NCBI GenBank assembly: GCA_963942565.1
Contig: OZ012686.1
Coordinates: forward strand, 32,987,218-33,051,217
DNA: 64,000 bases
Reading direction: 5' to 3'
Source of the DNA: Maea johnstoni
Taxonomy: Eukaryota > Annelida > Polychaeta > Spionida > Magelonidae
Shown here: piece by piece, positions 16,076-28,366 of the stretch
Position numbering within the stretch: position 1 is the stretch's first letter
Layout: each line of letters begins with the position of its first letter
The notes under the pieces: model-generated
What the model was told of the DNA's origin: nothing
What the model saw: the letters and a program-made list of their open reading frames with translations, nothing else
Databases searched by the model: none
Position numbers and translations under genes: made by a program

Positions 16076-16830
16076 TTGTTACTGACTTTATTGTTATTAT
16101 TATTGCTTCTGTTTGATCTGTTGGCGTAGGCGTAATTTTACTATTTTAGCTACTGACTTTGTTGTTATTGTTTTTGCTTATAATGTTTAATTTTGTTGGC
16201 GTAGGCGTAATTTTAGCTATTTTAGATACAGACTTTGTTGTTATTGTTTTTGCTTATAATGTTTAATTTTGTTGGCGTAGGCGTAATTTTAGCTATTTTA
16301 GATACAGACTTTGTTGTTATTGTTATTGCTTATAACGTTTTAAGTTTGTTGACGTAGGAGTAATTTTACCTATTTTATATACTGAATTTGTTGTTATTGC
16401 TATTTCCTCTAATGTTTAATTTTGTTGGCGTAGGCGTAACTAAAGCTATTTTAGCTATTGACGTTGTTGTTAATGTTATCGATTCTAATGTTTAATCTGT
16501 TGATGTAGGCGTAATTCTAGCTATTTTAGCTACTGGCTTTGTTGTTATTGTTATTGCTTCTAATGTTTAATTTTGTTGGCGTAGGCGTAATTTTAGCTAT
16601 TTTAGCTACAGACTTTGTTGCTATTGTTATTGCTTCTAATGTTTAATCAGGTGATGTAGGCGTAATTCTAGCTATTAAGCCACTGACTTTGTTGTTATTG
16701 TTATTGCTTCTAATGTTTAGTATGTTTGCATGGGCGTAATTTAAGGTATTTAGCTACTGACTTTGTTGTTATTGTTATTGCTTGTAGTGTTTACATTAAT
16801 CTGTTGATGTAGACGTACTTTTAGCTATTC
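16076..16830. repeat. ~76-bp minisatellite, about ten copies
   Basis: Tandem units contain GACTTTGTTGTTATTG, GCTTATAATGTTTAATTTTG, GTTGGCGTAGGCGTAATTTT and AGCTATTTTAG. Starts of GACTTTG at 16155, 16231 and 16307 give a 76-base period, and later units vary by a base or two and diverge more. It begins about 90 bases after the THAP transposon ends. Confidence 0.9.
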
Positions 16831-17820
16831 AAATGTTGCTCGAGTCACCCTCTTTACCATGGATGAGATGGACACGATAACGATATCGATTGGCGTTGTT
16901 GGCTGGTGTGTCGTAGCCGTGCTTTATTGCAATATTCGCAACTTTGCCATATTGCATTATGCGATGTGTGGTCGGGCTGAAATAAAACGTATGCCGCCAG
17001 TGCAGTCCTAATTTCACTTCAATATGCCAATTTTTTTGTCTCACCATCGACAAATATATTTGCAATCCTCTGCTTTTGATCGTAAGGACAATCAAAGCTG
17101 AACTCTCGACAACGATTACAGTCATTGGTGATGATGAGGAGGAGGTTCGGGATGATGGTTGTGGAGATTACGATGATGATGATGATGATGGTGATGGCGA
17201 CGACGACGGTTATATTGCTACTGGTAGTTTTGATGAGATGAAAATTATCAGTCTCGGGGTATTCGAACAGGAAATAAGGACGCATTTTTGATTGAGAGTT
17301 GGGGGTGTCTGATAGTAAAAATACCTTAAATACTTGAAAAGATTTGATATTTACAGAGGGCACATTTTCGATTGAGAGATGGGGATGTCTGCTATTAAAA
17401 TGGATGATAAAAAATGGATGAAACAATCAGGGTTATTGACAGGAATGATGTCCACGAGTGTCACAACAGTCATCATCATGATCATCATCTGAAGAAGGAG
17501 AAGATGGAGAAGAGGATGGCGAGTAGGATACTCTAAATCGTGTAGTGTTATCCAGGAGTTAATCTTCCCGAATTAACCTAACGAATTCAAGACGGTAAAA
17601 CTAAAAACAATATCTTAAACCATTTATATTGGTATGATGTGGCAAACGTGTGCGGGCCGGGAAAATTATAAACGGTAAATACCCAAAATGGTCACTTTTC
17701 GGGAAATAAAAGACACGGTAAATATACCCGTTTTTGCTTGCTGTTGCATGTGATCGAGCCTCTGACTGTACGGCGTGGTAGTTCTCTGCTGTGGCTGCTG
17801 CTGCTGTTCTTGATTTGCAG
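16831..17820. other. Spacer with GAT/GAC-rich microsatellite
   Basis: No supportable gene. A GATGATGAC-rich stretch at about 17130-17210 produces Asp-rich and Ile-rich frames that are repeat artefacts. A GCTGCTGCT tract at about 17790-17810 precedes the candidate exon and forms part of its polypyrimidine/acceptor region. Confidence 0.4.
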
Positions 17821-17895
17821 GCAGCAGTACGTGTGGAGCCAAGTAGCCTGCCGTTTCTAGCAGCCCTTAAGGATGAGACTAACCGCTTGCGACAG
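17821..17895 (+). CDS. Candidate internal exon, unknown protein
   Basis: A 75-base segment is bounded by a good acceptor (pyrimidine-rich, TTGATTTGCAG) and a GTAACT donor. It is open in phase 0 as 25 codons reading AAVRVEPSSLPFLAALKDET then NRLRQ. The peptide has a hydrophobic helix start followed by a Leu/charged pattern like the start of a coiled coil. Its GC content is well above the flanks. I do not recognise the protein and see no partner exon nearby, so this may be a chance open segment. Confidence 0.3.
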
Positions 17896-20280
17896 GTAAC
17901 TTAGCCAAATCCATTAGGCCCCATGCTGCGGCCGACGGTTCAATACATCACAGCTCCTAACGCGACTTCCAACATAATGGCTGCCACATGCTAACTAGAA
18001 AAAGCCCTACGAAAGAATCTTTACTCTTACCTTTATCGTGACGGTCAAAAAGCTATGAGTGTTGGTAAAATCCTACGCGTTGGTCCAGCTTCTTCTGTGT
18101 GTGGCTATCGCACTTGGCAATGCGGGCACCGTACAGTGCCACCCTTTAACAAATAGAATTGCTACGTAGCGGTACTGCAGTTGTCACCGTAGTTGTTACG
18201 TTATTGAGAAAATACTGAAATCGATATGAATCCTCGAGGAGCCAGTTGCCAGGGAACGAGAAGTCTTCGCCATCCATGCGCACTAGTGATAGCAGCAGAC
18301 CACGTGACCACGACGTACGCTCCTCGCTCTCTCCCCGCTACATGTTATCACAGCACTCGTTCCGGCGGCATTAGGGACCGACGCGTCGAGTGGACGTTAA
18401 TACGATTGGACGCCCCAGACGTGAGGGAGAGCCTCTCCTATCCCCTCCATATCCCCTCAAACAAACAGCTATTGATCGATCGGCCACGTGCCAAGCCAAT
18501 GTCAAACTGCACGCACTAACAGATCCACAGTCAATGCCATAGAACAACAAGGGAATTGAGGGAAATAGGCATGACACTCAACGACACGACAGTGTAGTGC
18601 AGGAAAGGGTTGTGTGATAGATAGACCCAAAGGAAGCTGTGGTGTATGAGATAAAACAAGGGTGTTACCAGGCGGAGCCGAGTAATCCCGAAGGATTTCA
18701 CATACACCACAGCCTCTGATGGATCTATGCAGATTATGCACTGTTGACTGCCTTAATTCCACCAATCATGTTGAAAATCTTTTTTATACTTCTGCAAGCA
18801 CTGCATGTTTTTATTTCAACTTGCATGCCTGATGAGATAAACCTACACATGGAAAAGTATCTTAATACCAGTTACTCTCGGTCATAAAAAACATTTAAGT
18901 CTGAAAATTCGAATTCTAATAGAGAAAATGTTATCCAGGTTTAAATAAATATCTCCAAATTGCCTAATAATTTCTTCAGTTTTCGGACCAATCAGCATAA
19001 TAATCCTCATATTTCATTAAAATAGTAGTATTCAATATACAATTAACCCTTTTCCTAACATTTTCTTTTCAATATCACTCATTTTTTAGATTAGCCCAAA
19101 TAAACTTTTGCAGCCATACTTTATTCTGTTTTCAATAACATGGTTGATTAAATGTGAGTTTAGTCAGTTTAGTCATACCTTTCTAAATGTCGTCACAAAT
19201 AAAAGTATTGACGTCTTCAGTTCCTCACAGCGTAGCTGGTTGACGCTTATTCCAATGCAATGTCCTAATTGGGGATTTCAGCTTAGTGCCAGCAATCCCT
19301 TTTAAGCCGCACCCGTCTCAGAAAGAGCCGTGAAGCGAGTGTCTTCAATCTTGTGTGTACTTCAACTGAATGCGTAAATATCCGTATTTTCATGGAATGC
19401 CTTCATTGAAAAGCTACAATGAATGTGTCAGCTTATGGTAATTTCTATCATCCTGACAGATCAGGTAATTGTGCCTAAATACATGTTTGGCTGCTTTTTA
19501 AGTATAAGTGGATTTGCGATTTAATACTACTGGCAGGAGCTCCAAAGGCTGGATCGAGGGTCGGCGCTGATCAGCAATGTATGTGTATGTATACATGTAC
19601 GTATCTTTATCGACTTAAACACATGAAGGCACAAAGTCACGGATCGATAGATATTAGCAAATACAATGTTGAATAGTAAACACGCTCCTACATCAGTCCA
19701 TCAGCAACAAGAACCAAATGCCATTGGTTGCTATCGCGCCGAAACGAGGGAACTCTCCGCATATGCAAAACTTACTACTAAATGCTCTTTCCTTGACATG
19801 GTACTCTTTGGTACATCCTGAAAATATGTATGGTTGTTATTCCCCAAATACTCGTTCTTCAAACTCCAAGTCTAGTATTGGATTTATATCTAGCAATATA
19901 ATACGCATCCGCAAACTATTTCTGAAATATCCAATAGTGAGAATTGTTTTAGTTTTACTCGTTATGCGTGTCTGTTGGGATCCCCTTGGCATTGCATTGA
20001 CAGCTAACATGATATGCATCTTACATCACCCCAGGATGGCATGTTATACAAAGAAAATCTACAGCTGTTCATGTTAGATAAAAGGTGGTGGAGGTTTTCG
20101 CTCTAAAAACGCTGCTACGACTCAGAGGCTTGCTCTTAGTCAAGCAATCATCCATAAGCGAGTAATCAGCATCACTGATTACCATCGGCACAACGTTATA
20201 CGGTACATGTATTGCTCCGTTGAGAAAAATAGCACAAGGACTAATTAAGTTAACTCCTTTCCAGTCCCTTTGTTTCTAAA

Positions 20281-20485
20281 CCCTTGTGCTGCTGGTGGCT
20301 AATTTTGCTAACATAAAATAATGGGAAAAAGCTGAAAATTGACTTAAACCCAGGCACATGGGTACTCATCTGAGAGTACTCGGTGAGAGCTTTCTTATGA
20401 GTACCAACATGACAGCGTTTAGATGGTTTTCAAAAATCGTGGCATCTTTGTGCTTTGGACGAAAGAAGCCATACCATAAGAAGGG
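20281..20485. mobile_element. piggyBac-like MITE, copy 2 (inverted)
   Basis: Reverse-oriented relative to 10480-10678. It begins CCCTTGTGCTGCTGGTGGCT and ends AAGAAGGG followed by TTAA (20486-20489). The left target site has decayed to CTAAA. Shared internal blocks include GAGAGTACTCGG and TTTGTGCTTTGGAC. Confidence 0.7.
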
Positions 20486-22308
20486 TTAACTCATATCATT
20501 TTATTCTACTAGACATAAAGGCGAACATGGAATGCTAAGTGCAATAAGCTTACTCTAAGGTTTTTTGTTCGATTGTGATGTATAAATCCTCGGGGTACAG
20601 AAATTGACCGTAAGATGCAGAGGTTGAGTATTTTGAATGATTTATTTAATAAGAATATTCAATTGGCCAGACATAAGAATATGGAGGTTTCCTGAGAAGT
20701 CGTCTTGAGTAACAAAGTTTCTGACATTCGATATATCATTTTTGGTACTGGGAACGGGACAAGGCTTGTTTTCAAAGTCAAACGTGATATACTGTTTGTC
20801 GTTTCTACGAGTTTGGGGACCTATGAGTGCCACTTAAGGGTAGGATAATGATGTTAAAATGCCGCAGCGCACACAATGTCCTTTACATGAAAGCCAATAG
20901 GAAAACAGCAGGGGGACTTGCCTGGCATTGTGCACGTACCTGTATACAGTGCCAACATTTAACTCCTGTACTAAATGCGTGGGCAGCCCAGGCATAATAA
21001 ACGACCGCACGCCCGATTGTCACCCAGTTCCCTTGGCATAGATGCATGGATGACATAACAACTGAACTTAGTTTTGTGGGCCATTGATGTGCTTAGCTTA
21101 TTTTTTGACATGTTATCCATGGGTGTCTGTACAACCAGGCACCGGCAGACGTTCGGACTCATGAATTCAATGTCAGTACTGTAGTGCTAAGCATGTTTTT
21201 CTTCGACGATTTTTTTTGGCTGATATTGGTAGATATGACAACTTCCCTTGAATAATCATATAGATTCCCAGTCATGCTGAATAGATTGAGACCTCAGGAC
21301 TCAGAGAAGATACATGTGGGCTATGGTAACATTCATTGTTTTGCATAATGGGACTGATTTACATATTGATATAGTCGAAATACCAAAAACGCTAGTTTTA
21401 GCACCTAACTACGTTTAGAAACCTCCTTGCTTTTATAGACTTATATCAAACGATCCCCTATGATATAAAATTGAAAGATGCTAATAAATTAACTTATCAT
21501 CAATGTCACAACATCAAAAATGTTTGTTCGTTTCTTATTGGATTTCTTTTTTTAGAAAATAAGGCCATGCTGGGATAAGTAGGGTATATTCACATATCTC
21601 CCATTATTCGATTCAGTCTATACTGACATATACTTGAATGTAGACGCTTGAATGTCTAACTACTCAGCTATCTACGTACGATAAGAATACTATATACCTG
21701 TGATTACTCTCAAGTTTCAAGGTCTATCCAGATGCTAGAACTAAAGATGGTTAAATGATCATGACACATCTTTTAAGCACCGTGAAACAAAATGATATTC
21801 TCACTTATCTCGCCTTCTTATCTATCTTCGTCAATTTCTAAGTGAAAGCGTATATCGTAGTTTGCATGGAGAGGGGCCTAAGTTTTAGCCATAGATATCA
21901 CATTTTCAATATTTTGTACTCAGAGTATACCATTCAAATTTATTGTGCTAACATATGTTTATACTTCCAGTATTGCTGTTAAAAAAAGTTCATTTTGAAA
22001 AGTTATTTCATGTCCTGTATATCAATCAGTATGACTATGCAGAGCTTTTTCTGCCATATGCTGGCAAGGGAAGAAAAATGGTTAAAAGGTAACTTCCACT
22101 AATATGTTCTGAATATCAGCTTGCTTTCACCTTCTTAATGTTTTTCTCTTCTCTATTGCACATCAATACTTGAAATAATGTGAGGATATACCTTCCAGTA
22201 TGCATGTTATTTCATATAATTAATTTAGCCGGTATGATAAGAGTAAATGTTTTGCCCGCTGAGAATATTATCAATAACAATCCTTTGAGGTAACTGTTGC
22301 CTGAAACA

Positions 22309-22450
22309 GCATATAACACCTGCACACTCTGCTCGCCGTCCCTCATCCGTGCCCGTGTTCGAATCCTTATCGGCAATGTGAGAAAGTTGTCAGTGACTTG
22401 GGGTTAAGCGAGAGTTTTCGAGGGCTAGTCACGGTTTAGCCTCAATATAG
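22309..22450 (+). repeat. SINE copy with B-box-like and core sequence
   Basis: A GTGTTCGAATCC segment fits a pol III B box. It is followed by AATGTGAGAAAGTTGTCAGT and GACTTGGGGTTAAGCGAGAG, matching the copy at 36440-36625. The A-box half is too decayed to place confidently. Confidence 0.5.
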
Positions 22451-23417
22451 AAAAATGACATAAAAGTGAAGATAAACGAAATTCCAATTTCCGAATTCGA
22501 AGAATACACACAATTGATTTCGGAATGAACACCATATAGCCAAATCTCCGGCACACCGATCCGGTCTACCGCGATTGCGGCACGATATCTTTGCTATCTA
22601 GATACAATGCGTAGCTTATCTCTGTATGGAGAGTGCACATAGCCTGGGCATGGAGTCAATCTTTCGAGAATACGCTATTTCTGGTGAGAAATGCACTTTG
22701 CCGTATTTTCCGCATGGCTACCTATGTTGATGCATAGTACACGACATATACAATTGCAAGGTACAAAGCGGTCATCGGGGTACGTTTTGAACAAGGATCA
22801 GTTCATGACAACAGCTTAAAATAAATGGACACACTGCAGGGCAATCATAAGACTATAATCATGTTCTGAATTTTGTAAGATTCTACTCCAAATCAATAAG
22901 GTTACGTGAAAGGAATTCCCATGAGGTGAAAATGTAATATTAGTTATCCACCTGCTTGCCGCCAGGCGTCCTGGCCATCAGTCCACGGACTCAGTAACGA
23001 TGGCATTTGCTATACTACTTACCCAATTCGCGATACAAATAATCAGCGACCTAGTAGACTTTGATCGCTCAGACCGGAGGCGAACACAACGTATATTTCA
23101 TCATAACATGCGGACCATCAATATGTACGAGGCATCAGAATATATGCAAACAAACTGGACTATGTAGAGGAGAGATTGGTGAAGACCGTCCATCTTATTG
23201 TAAAAAAACAGTGAGTGCGTGTCTTTTGACTAGCGTTATAATCGCATAGAATATTGTTATTGAATGACATCATTCAATGTTATTGAATGGACTACAGGAG
23301 CGATGTTAATGAACATGAAACTAAGGAATATATGTAATACTCCATTAGAGGAAATTAAGTGGCCAAAGATCAGACTCAGGTAGCTTCCAAAGCTTGCAAG
23401 TCGATTTTAGATCGATA

Positions 23418-23418
<1 letters not shown>

Positions 23419-23510
<92 letters not shown>

Positions 23511-23559
23511 TATATATATATAGTATACATATATAATATATATATATATATATATATAC

Positions 23560-23618
<59 letters not shown>

Positions 23619-23646
23619 TATATATATATATATAATATATATATAG

Positions 23647-23718
<72 letters not shown>
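23419..23718. repeat. (TA)n array running into the gap
   Basis: About 300 bases of TA with sporadic GTA and AATA interruptions, ending directly at the run of N. The true length is unknown. Confidence 0.95.
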
Positions 23719-23918
23719 NNNNNNNNNNNNNNNNNNNNNNNNNNNNNNNNNNNNNNNNNNNNNNNNNNNNNNNNNNNNNNNNNNNNNNNNNNNNNNNNNN
23801 NNNNNNNNNNNNNNNNNNNNNNNNNNNNNNNNNNNNNNNNNNNNNNNNNNNNNNNNNNNNNNNNNNNNNNNNNNNNNNNNNNNNNNNNNNNNNNNNNNNN
23901 NNNNNNNNNNNNNNNNNN
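23719..23918. other. Assembly gap (200 N)
   Basis: A run of exactly 200 N bases between a TA array and a 34-bp satellite. The round number suggests a placeholder size. Confidence 0.99.
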
Positions 23919-23989
23919 ATAACATGTCGCAGCTAATGTGAATTTCTGCAGCGCAATTTTTATTCAACGATTTACATGAACAAGACGTA

Positions 23990-24660
23990 ATGAACATATT
24001 AACCATATGATATATCAATAATAATGAACATATCAACAATATGATACATCTGCAATAATGAACATATCACCAATATGATACATCAACAATAATGAACATA
24101 TCAACAATATGATACATCTGCAATAATGAACATATCACCAATATGATACATCAACAATAATGAACATATCAACAATATGATACATCTGCAATAATGAACA
24201 TATCACCAATATGATACATCAACAATAATGAACATATCAACAATATGATACATCTGCAATAATGAACATATCACCAATATGATACATCAACAATAATGAA
24301 CATATCAACAATATGATACATCTGCAATAATGAACATATCACCAATATGATACATCAACAATAATGAACATATCAACAATATGATACATCAACAATAATG
24401 AACATATCAACAATATGATACATCAACAATAATGAACATATCAACAATATGATACATCAACAATAATGAACATATCAACAATATGATACATCAACAATAA
24501 TGAACATATCAACAATATGATACATCAACAATAATGAACATATCAACAATATGATACATCAACAATAATGAACATATCACCAATATGATACATCAACAAT
24601 AATGAACATATCACCAATATGATACATCAACAATAATGAACATATCAACAATATGATATA
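23990..24660. repeat. 34-bp satellite array, about 20 units
   Basis: The unit reads AATAATGAACATATCAACAA then TATGATACATCAAC. The first part alternates two variants (ATCTGC with AACAATATG, ATCAAC with ACCAATATG), giving a 68-bp higher-order dimer. After about 24370 the array becomes nearly identical 34-bp monomers. The repeats abut with no unique spacers. Confidence 0.95.
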
Positions 24661-26700
24661 TAGAGTAAGAGAATGTATATTGCTTTTCGGGACACACATC
24701 GCATGAAGAACAACACAACCTGAGATAAAATGATAGAGCTTCAACCCTAATGGCAGATATCATGTTTCTCACAGGTTTCAGCTTTGTAGTGAGACAGCTT
24801 CGTCGCATTGTATAGCCAAACTTATCGGTTGGAGAGTTCAGCATAAGTTCCTCTCCTTGTTAGTAATTTCCTCTAATTTTGCAAAGTATGCAACATACAG
24901 ACTTATAAGGGAATACCTCTTCTACGTTACCTGATTAATATATACTAGTAGTTAATACCCTTCTGTCTCTTTATGTATATGTTTTTTGTTTAAATATCAG
25001 TACTAGAGATAATATATATCATTGCACTTTTCTGCACCAAAGGCCTTGGCATTATCTAAAATCGTTAAATATTCTACAACTATCATTCAAGGCTCCTCCA
25101 CCAACAAGATGTGTCACTTTAGCATATTCAAGGCAAGTTTTAAGTATATATGCAAATCATCTAGGGAATACTAGATCTAGTATAACATCTTTCATGATAG
25201 ACTGTATAAAATTTATATTTTTATGAGTCTGAGTTACAGTATACCATTCTGTCTGAACGCCCTTGAAATAAAATAATACCAAAGCAATTCTAAATGACAA
25301 GGGAACAACTGTCAGAGAAGATAGATAGAAACGTGTATCCTACAGTGTTTTTATGTTATTGAAATTAACTTTTTCTGATAGGTATCTTGAAAAGAGAATA
25401 TTGTACAAATATAGAGGAGTCGCACTTAGGTCATTTCAGCCATAAGATTGTTTGCAATAATCGTCTGCAAATCTCATTTTATGTTCACTACAATAGATAA
25501 TTGTGGTGGAAAAGCAATAGTGTTATATTCTACGTCTTTTCTAATAAAAGATGTTCCAATATGGGAGCAAGGTTTCAGGAATGGTGTAAGTAAAAGAAAC
25601 TTCATCTAGGTCATCTAAAATAAATCTATTATGCAGTTTAAAGGAGTAAGTCGTGCGTCAGGTGGCTAATTATTTGCTATATAGATACATGTACTATTAG
25701 ATATTTTTTACAATTTCATTTACCCTTATCCTGGTTTATCAAAATATGAATATATTCACCCCGAAAAAGTACAATGTTAATATTTCAAGTTGATTAAATC
25801 TTTTTAAAAATTACTCTTTGGGGTGTATGCAATGGCTTTTTAATTGTATGCTTTCTTATCATGAGTACCATAACCTTCAACTTACCCCACTCCGTACTAA
25901 AACCAGGTGACTGAAATTCATTACGTAGTGGATAGGTCGTTTGAGCATTTGACAGTACCAACAAGTCAGATATTCTAAAATGCCGGGCAAGCAGTGCTTG
26001 TACGAATGTATTATTCTCCAAACAGTGTTTCCGTGTAGTACAATTGTCTCTATCAACACAGCACCATTAAAATTTCAAGATGCCATATCCCTTCAGGAAA
26101 TGTTTAATTTTAGAAGAAATTGCAGAAATAAATGGTAATGAGAAAATTGATTATAGGATTCAGAAAAAATATTTTGTCCAGTTTTTAAAGTGGTGAAAAA
26201 TGGAAATAGTTGTAATTTCTGCAATTTAAATTTCATATTTCATGGAATCATATTTACTCTGAAAAGAAACACAAGTCAAACGGATGCCACAGCAGTGAAA
26301 TCGCCAAACACATTACCAAACATCACTAAGTGCAACCGTTCTATCGCGGCCTCATATATGGAAGTAGATGAATTGTCCTAATTAGTGGCGTGTCCAATGG
26401 TAGAGATGTTGTGCTGTATGTCTGTATGTAATTATAAAATATGTCGGAGGAAGGGGGGACTGGTTGTGTCGAACCAAAAAAGGATCTCACAAGAACGAGG
26501 TAGATAACGGCAGTTCTGAGGATGTACACTTGAATATACCAATATACAGTTAACCCATCCGTGCCTGAAGAGCCCCAAAAGGCCTGACTGTTTTGGCGAT
26601 GACTTCGCTGAGGGACTGTGCGTATGACAATGAGAATTATACAGGGCTATCTACTAGTCATTATAGTTAGTATACAAATAGAACATGTGTTCATATAATA
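24661..26700. other. Gene-free interval left of the deacetylase
   Basis: No gene or clear repeat. Short frames at 24611-24844, 25794-26021 and 26341-26529 have no support. It may include the 3'UTR of the deacetylase gene. Confidence 0.4.
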
Positions 26701-26702
26701 GT

Positions 26703-26956
26703 TCGGGGTTCCGCCGTGGCCTAGTGGTGGCGATGCCTGGCTCCAAGGCGTGATTTCGAGTCTCCCCATGAGCGGGTTGGCCTGGTCGCTATATAAATGT
26801 GCGGCGTTGTGAAAGGCTGTCTATGATCCTTCTGCAACTGAACAAACTCCCTTGGTACTATTCGTGAAGAGAAGGGAATTCCGCGTTTCGATCTCGTCGC
26901 GATATGACCTAAGCTGACGGAAGCCACGCATAACTCATTCCTTTCTTCCTTCATAA
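26703..26956 (+). mobile_element. tRNA-derived SINE
   Basis: The head carries an A-box-like TGGCCTAGTGGTGG and a B-box-like GATTTCGAGTC about 30 bases later, in tRNA geometry. It begins GGGGTTCCGCCG. A tRNA-unrelated body and a short CT/AT-rich tail (CCTTTCTTCCTTCATAATCA) follow. The tail ends at the stop codon of the deacetylase gene on the other strand, so the element forms the start of that gene's 3'UTR in antisense. The minus-strand frame 26721-26960 is its shadow. Confidence 0.7.
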
Positions 26957-28366
26957 TCATAGTCCGAAAACAAAAGCTACATGGATTAGTGTCAACATAG
27001 AGCCTGATATTAAGGCATGGCTTGAAGAACTTTTGGCGCCCTTTGAAGAATCGTCTGCTCCGACCATGGTAGCGTTAACAGAAAGGGTATGGTTATTATA
27101 CCCGATTCGATTACTAGTTATTTTATACAGCGTTATATCCGTCTTTGCCCCTCGTTTCACGGATCTTGATAAGGTTTTTCGTGGGATACTTTCGGCTTTT
27201 TGTTGGACACTTTCGTCCTGCGCAGGTAATTTGGGCGTAGATTTTCTCGTTACATTTTCGTCTGCGAATTTTTTAACCGTCTCGTTTTCTTCTTGTAATT
27301 TACGCGACTTCCGAGCGTCGTGGATGAGACATGTGCGTCTCCATGGCAGGAAGTTCTGCAGAGGGCTTCTGGGATCGGAATGTTTCAGCCAGTCAATGAT
27401 CTGAGAAATCGTCAATATCCACACGTCATCCATATCGACTAGTTCCTTCAAAAACCTGTCCATTGCTCTGTAGGTATATCCTTTATCAAACCAAATAGCA
27501 TGCATATTGATACCAAAGGGTGTCTTTCGTTCATAGTGACGATTGAAATTATCCTTCAAATATTGGTAGGTTGATTCCTCATCCGTAGGCACTGCGCACG
27601 CGTCGACCATTGGGCAACCCATTCCATCTAGACCAATCCAGCGGTTTAGCGGAACTTCCCAAAAACCGTTAAAGGACCGGTTGGGACTCGGTTGAATACT
27701 ACTGATGTCAGTGTCGGCTACCGTATCCAGGGTAAAGGGCCATAAAGGGGTGCTGCGGTCGCTATCATTGCTCGTTATGGGCCCGGCGACAAACGTAGAA
27801 TCGTAGACGTATTTATTGTCACGCAGCATTTGAAACTGGGTATTACCACCTACTTGGAGAAATGGCGACCTCATTCCTGATATTCGGTATTTTGGTATTC
27901 TTGACTCTTGTGCCAGTGTACGTCTCATGCCGTCAATTTCATAATCCCATTCTTCGTATGGAGCTCGTGCCCAATAAGTTTTGGGCAGACGATGAGTGAT
28001 GCTGTGGCTACCGATTTCGTGACCATTTCTGTACAAGAATCGCACGTAGTCAAAATTGGTCCAGTTGTAGGAAACGAAGAAGGTCGCTGTAATAGGACAA
28101 CCGTTTGGATTTAACCTGTCCGTTTTAAAAAGATGCGTGTAGTATTTAATATTTTCTTCATTGACGGCATCGTCAAATGTGAAGAAAACCATCTGCGGCG
28201 TCTCCTCCCTCGTAAGCCTTTTCGGGATCTCGGAGCTGGGACATAGACATTTAGGTAATTTACATTCCCTAGGATCGCACCAGGGTGTTCCCGATACTTC
28301 GTCGCTGAGAATAGCGCACACACCTACCACCGTAGTTAAAATCCTAAATGTTCGCCACATCCCCAT
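26957..28366 (-). CDS. Chitin deacetylase-like protein (CE4), secreted, GPI-anchored
   Basis: A 469-residue single-exon gene. CE4 enzymes remove acetyl groups from N-acetylglucosamine polymers such as chitin using a metal held by Asp-His-His. The ATG at 28366 is preferred because it is the first ATG in frame and has A at -3 and G at +4. Residues 1-25 form a signal peptide (MWRTFRILTTVVGVCAIL). A Cys cluster follows (WCDPRECKLPKCLC), as in animal chitin deacetylases. The NodB motifs are all present: TFDDA (about 63-67), HEIGSHSITH (metal His about 121 and 125), GMRSPF (about 164-169), FWEVPLNRW (about 235-243) and GINMHAIWF (catalytic His about 289). Several N-glycosylation sites occur. The C-terminus is Ser-rich followed by a hydrophobic tail (LISGSMLTLIHVAFVFGL), typical of a GPI signal. 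No chitin-binding peritrophin domain or LDL-A repeat is present, unlike many insect CDAs. All catalytic motifs are intact, so an active enzyme is expected. Confidence 0.88.
   Translation of the reverse strand: MGMWRTFRILTTVVGVCAILSDEVSGTPWCDPRECKLPKCLCPSSEIPKRLTREETPQMVFFTFDDAVNEENIKYYTHLFKTDRLNPNGCPITATFFVSYNWTNFDYVRFLYRNGHEIGSHSITHRLPKTYWARAPYEEWDYEIDGMRRTLAQESRIPKYRISGMRSPFLQVGGNTQFQMLRDNKYVYDSTFVAGPITSNDSDRSTPLWPFTLDTVADTDISSIQPSPNRSFNGFWEVPLNRWIGLDGMGCPMVDACAVPTDEESTYQYLKDNFNRHYERKTPFGINMHAIWFDKGYTYRAMDRFLKELVDMDDVWILTISQIIDWLKHSDPRSPLQNFLPWRRTCLIHDARKSRKLQEENETVKKFADENVTRKSTPKLPAQDESVQQKAESIPRKTLSRSVKRGAKTDITLYKITSNRIGYNNHTLSVNATMVGADDSSKGAKSSSSHALISGSMLTLIHVAFVFGL

Larger units (their letters stand above)
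17896..23418. other. Gene-free interval, CpG-rich at its left end
   Basis: No gene supported. About 17,900-18,500 is GC- and CpG-richer than its surroundings. The frame at 18226-18519 is open because of that composition and resembles no family. The interval also holds an inverted piggyBac-like MITE (20281-20485) and a SINE-core copy (22309-22450). The 119-codon frame at 19718-20077 is not recognisable. Confidence 0.4.

Noticed and set aside
18226-18519. 97-codon plus-strand frame in CpG-rich DNA
   Set aside because: No family resemblance, and several overlapping frames are open on both strands because of composition.
19718-20077. 119-codon plus-strand frame
   Set aside because: No recognisable domain, no splice or start context, and an AT-rich setting.
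23990-24660. Regular 34-bp repeats that could suggest a CRISPR array
   Set aside because: Units abut without unique spacers and the DNA is animal nuclear, so it is a satellite.
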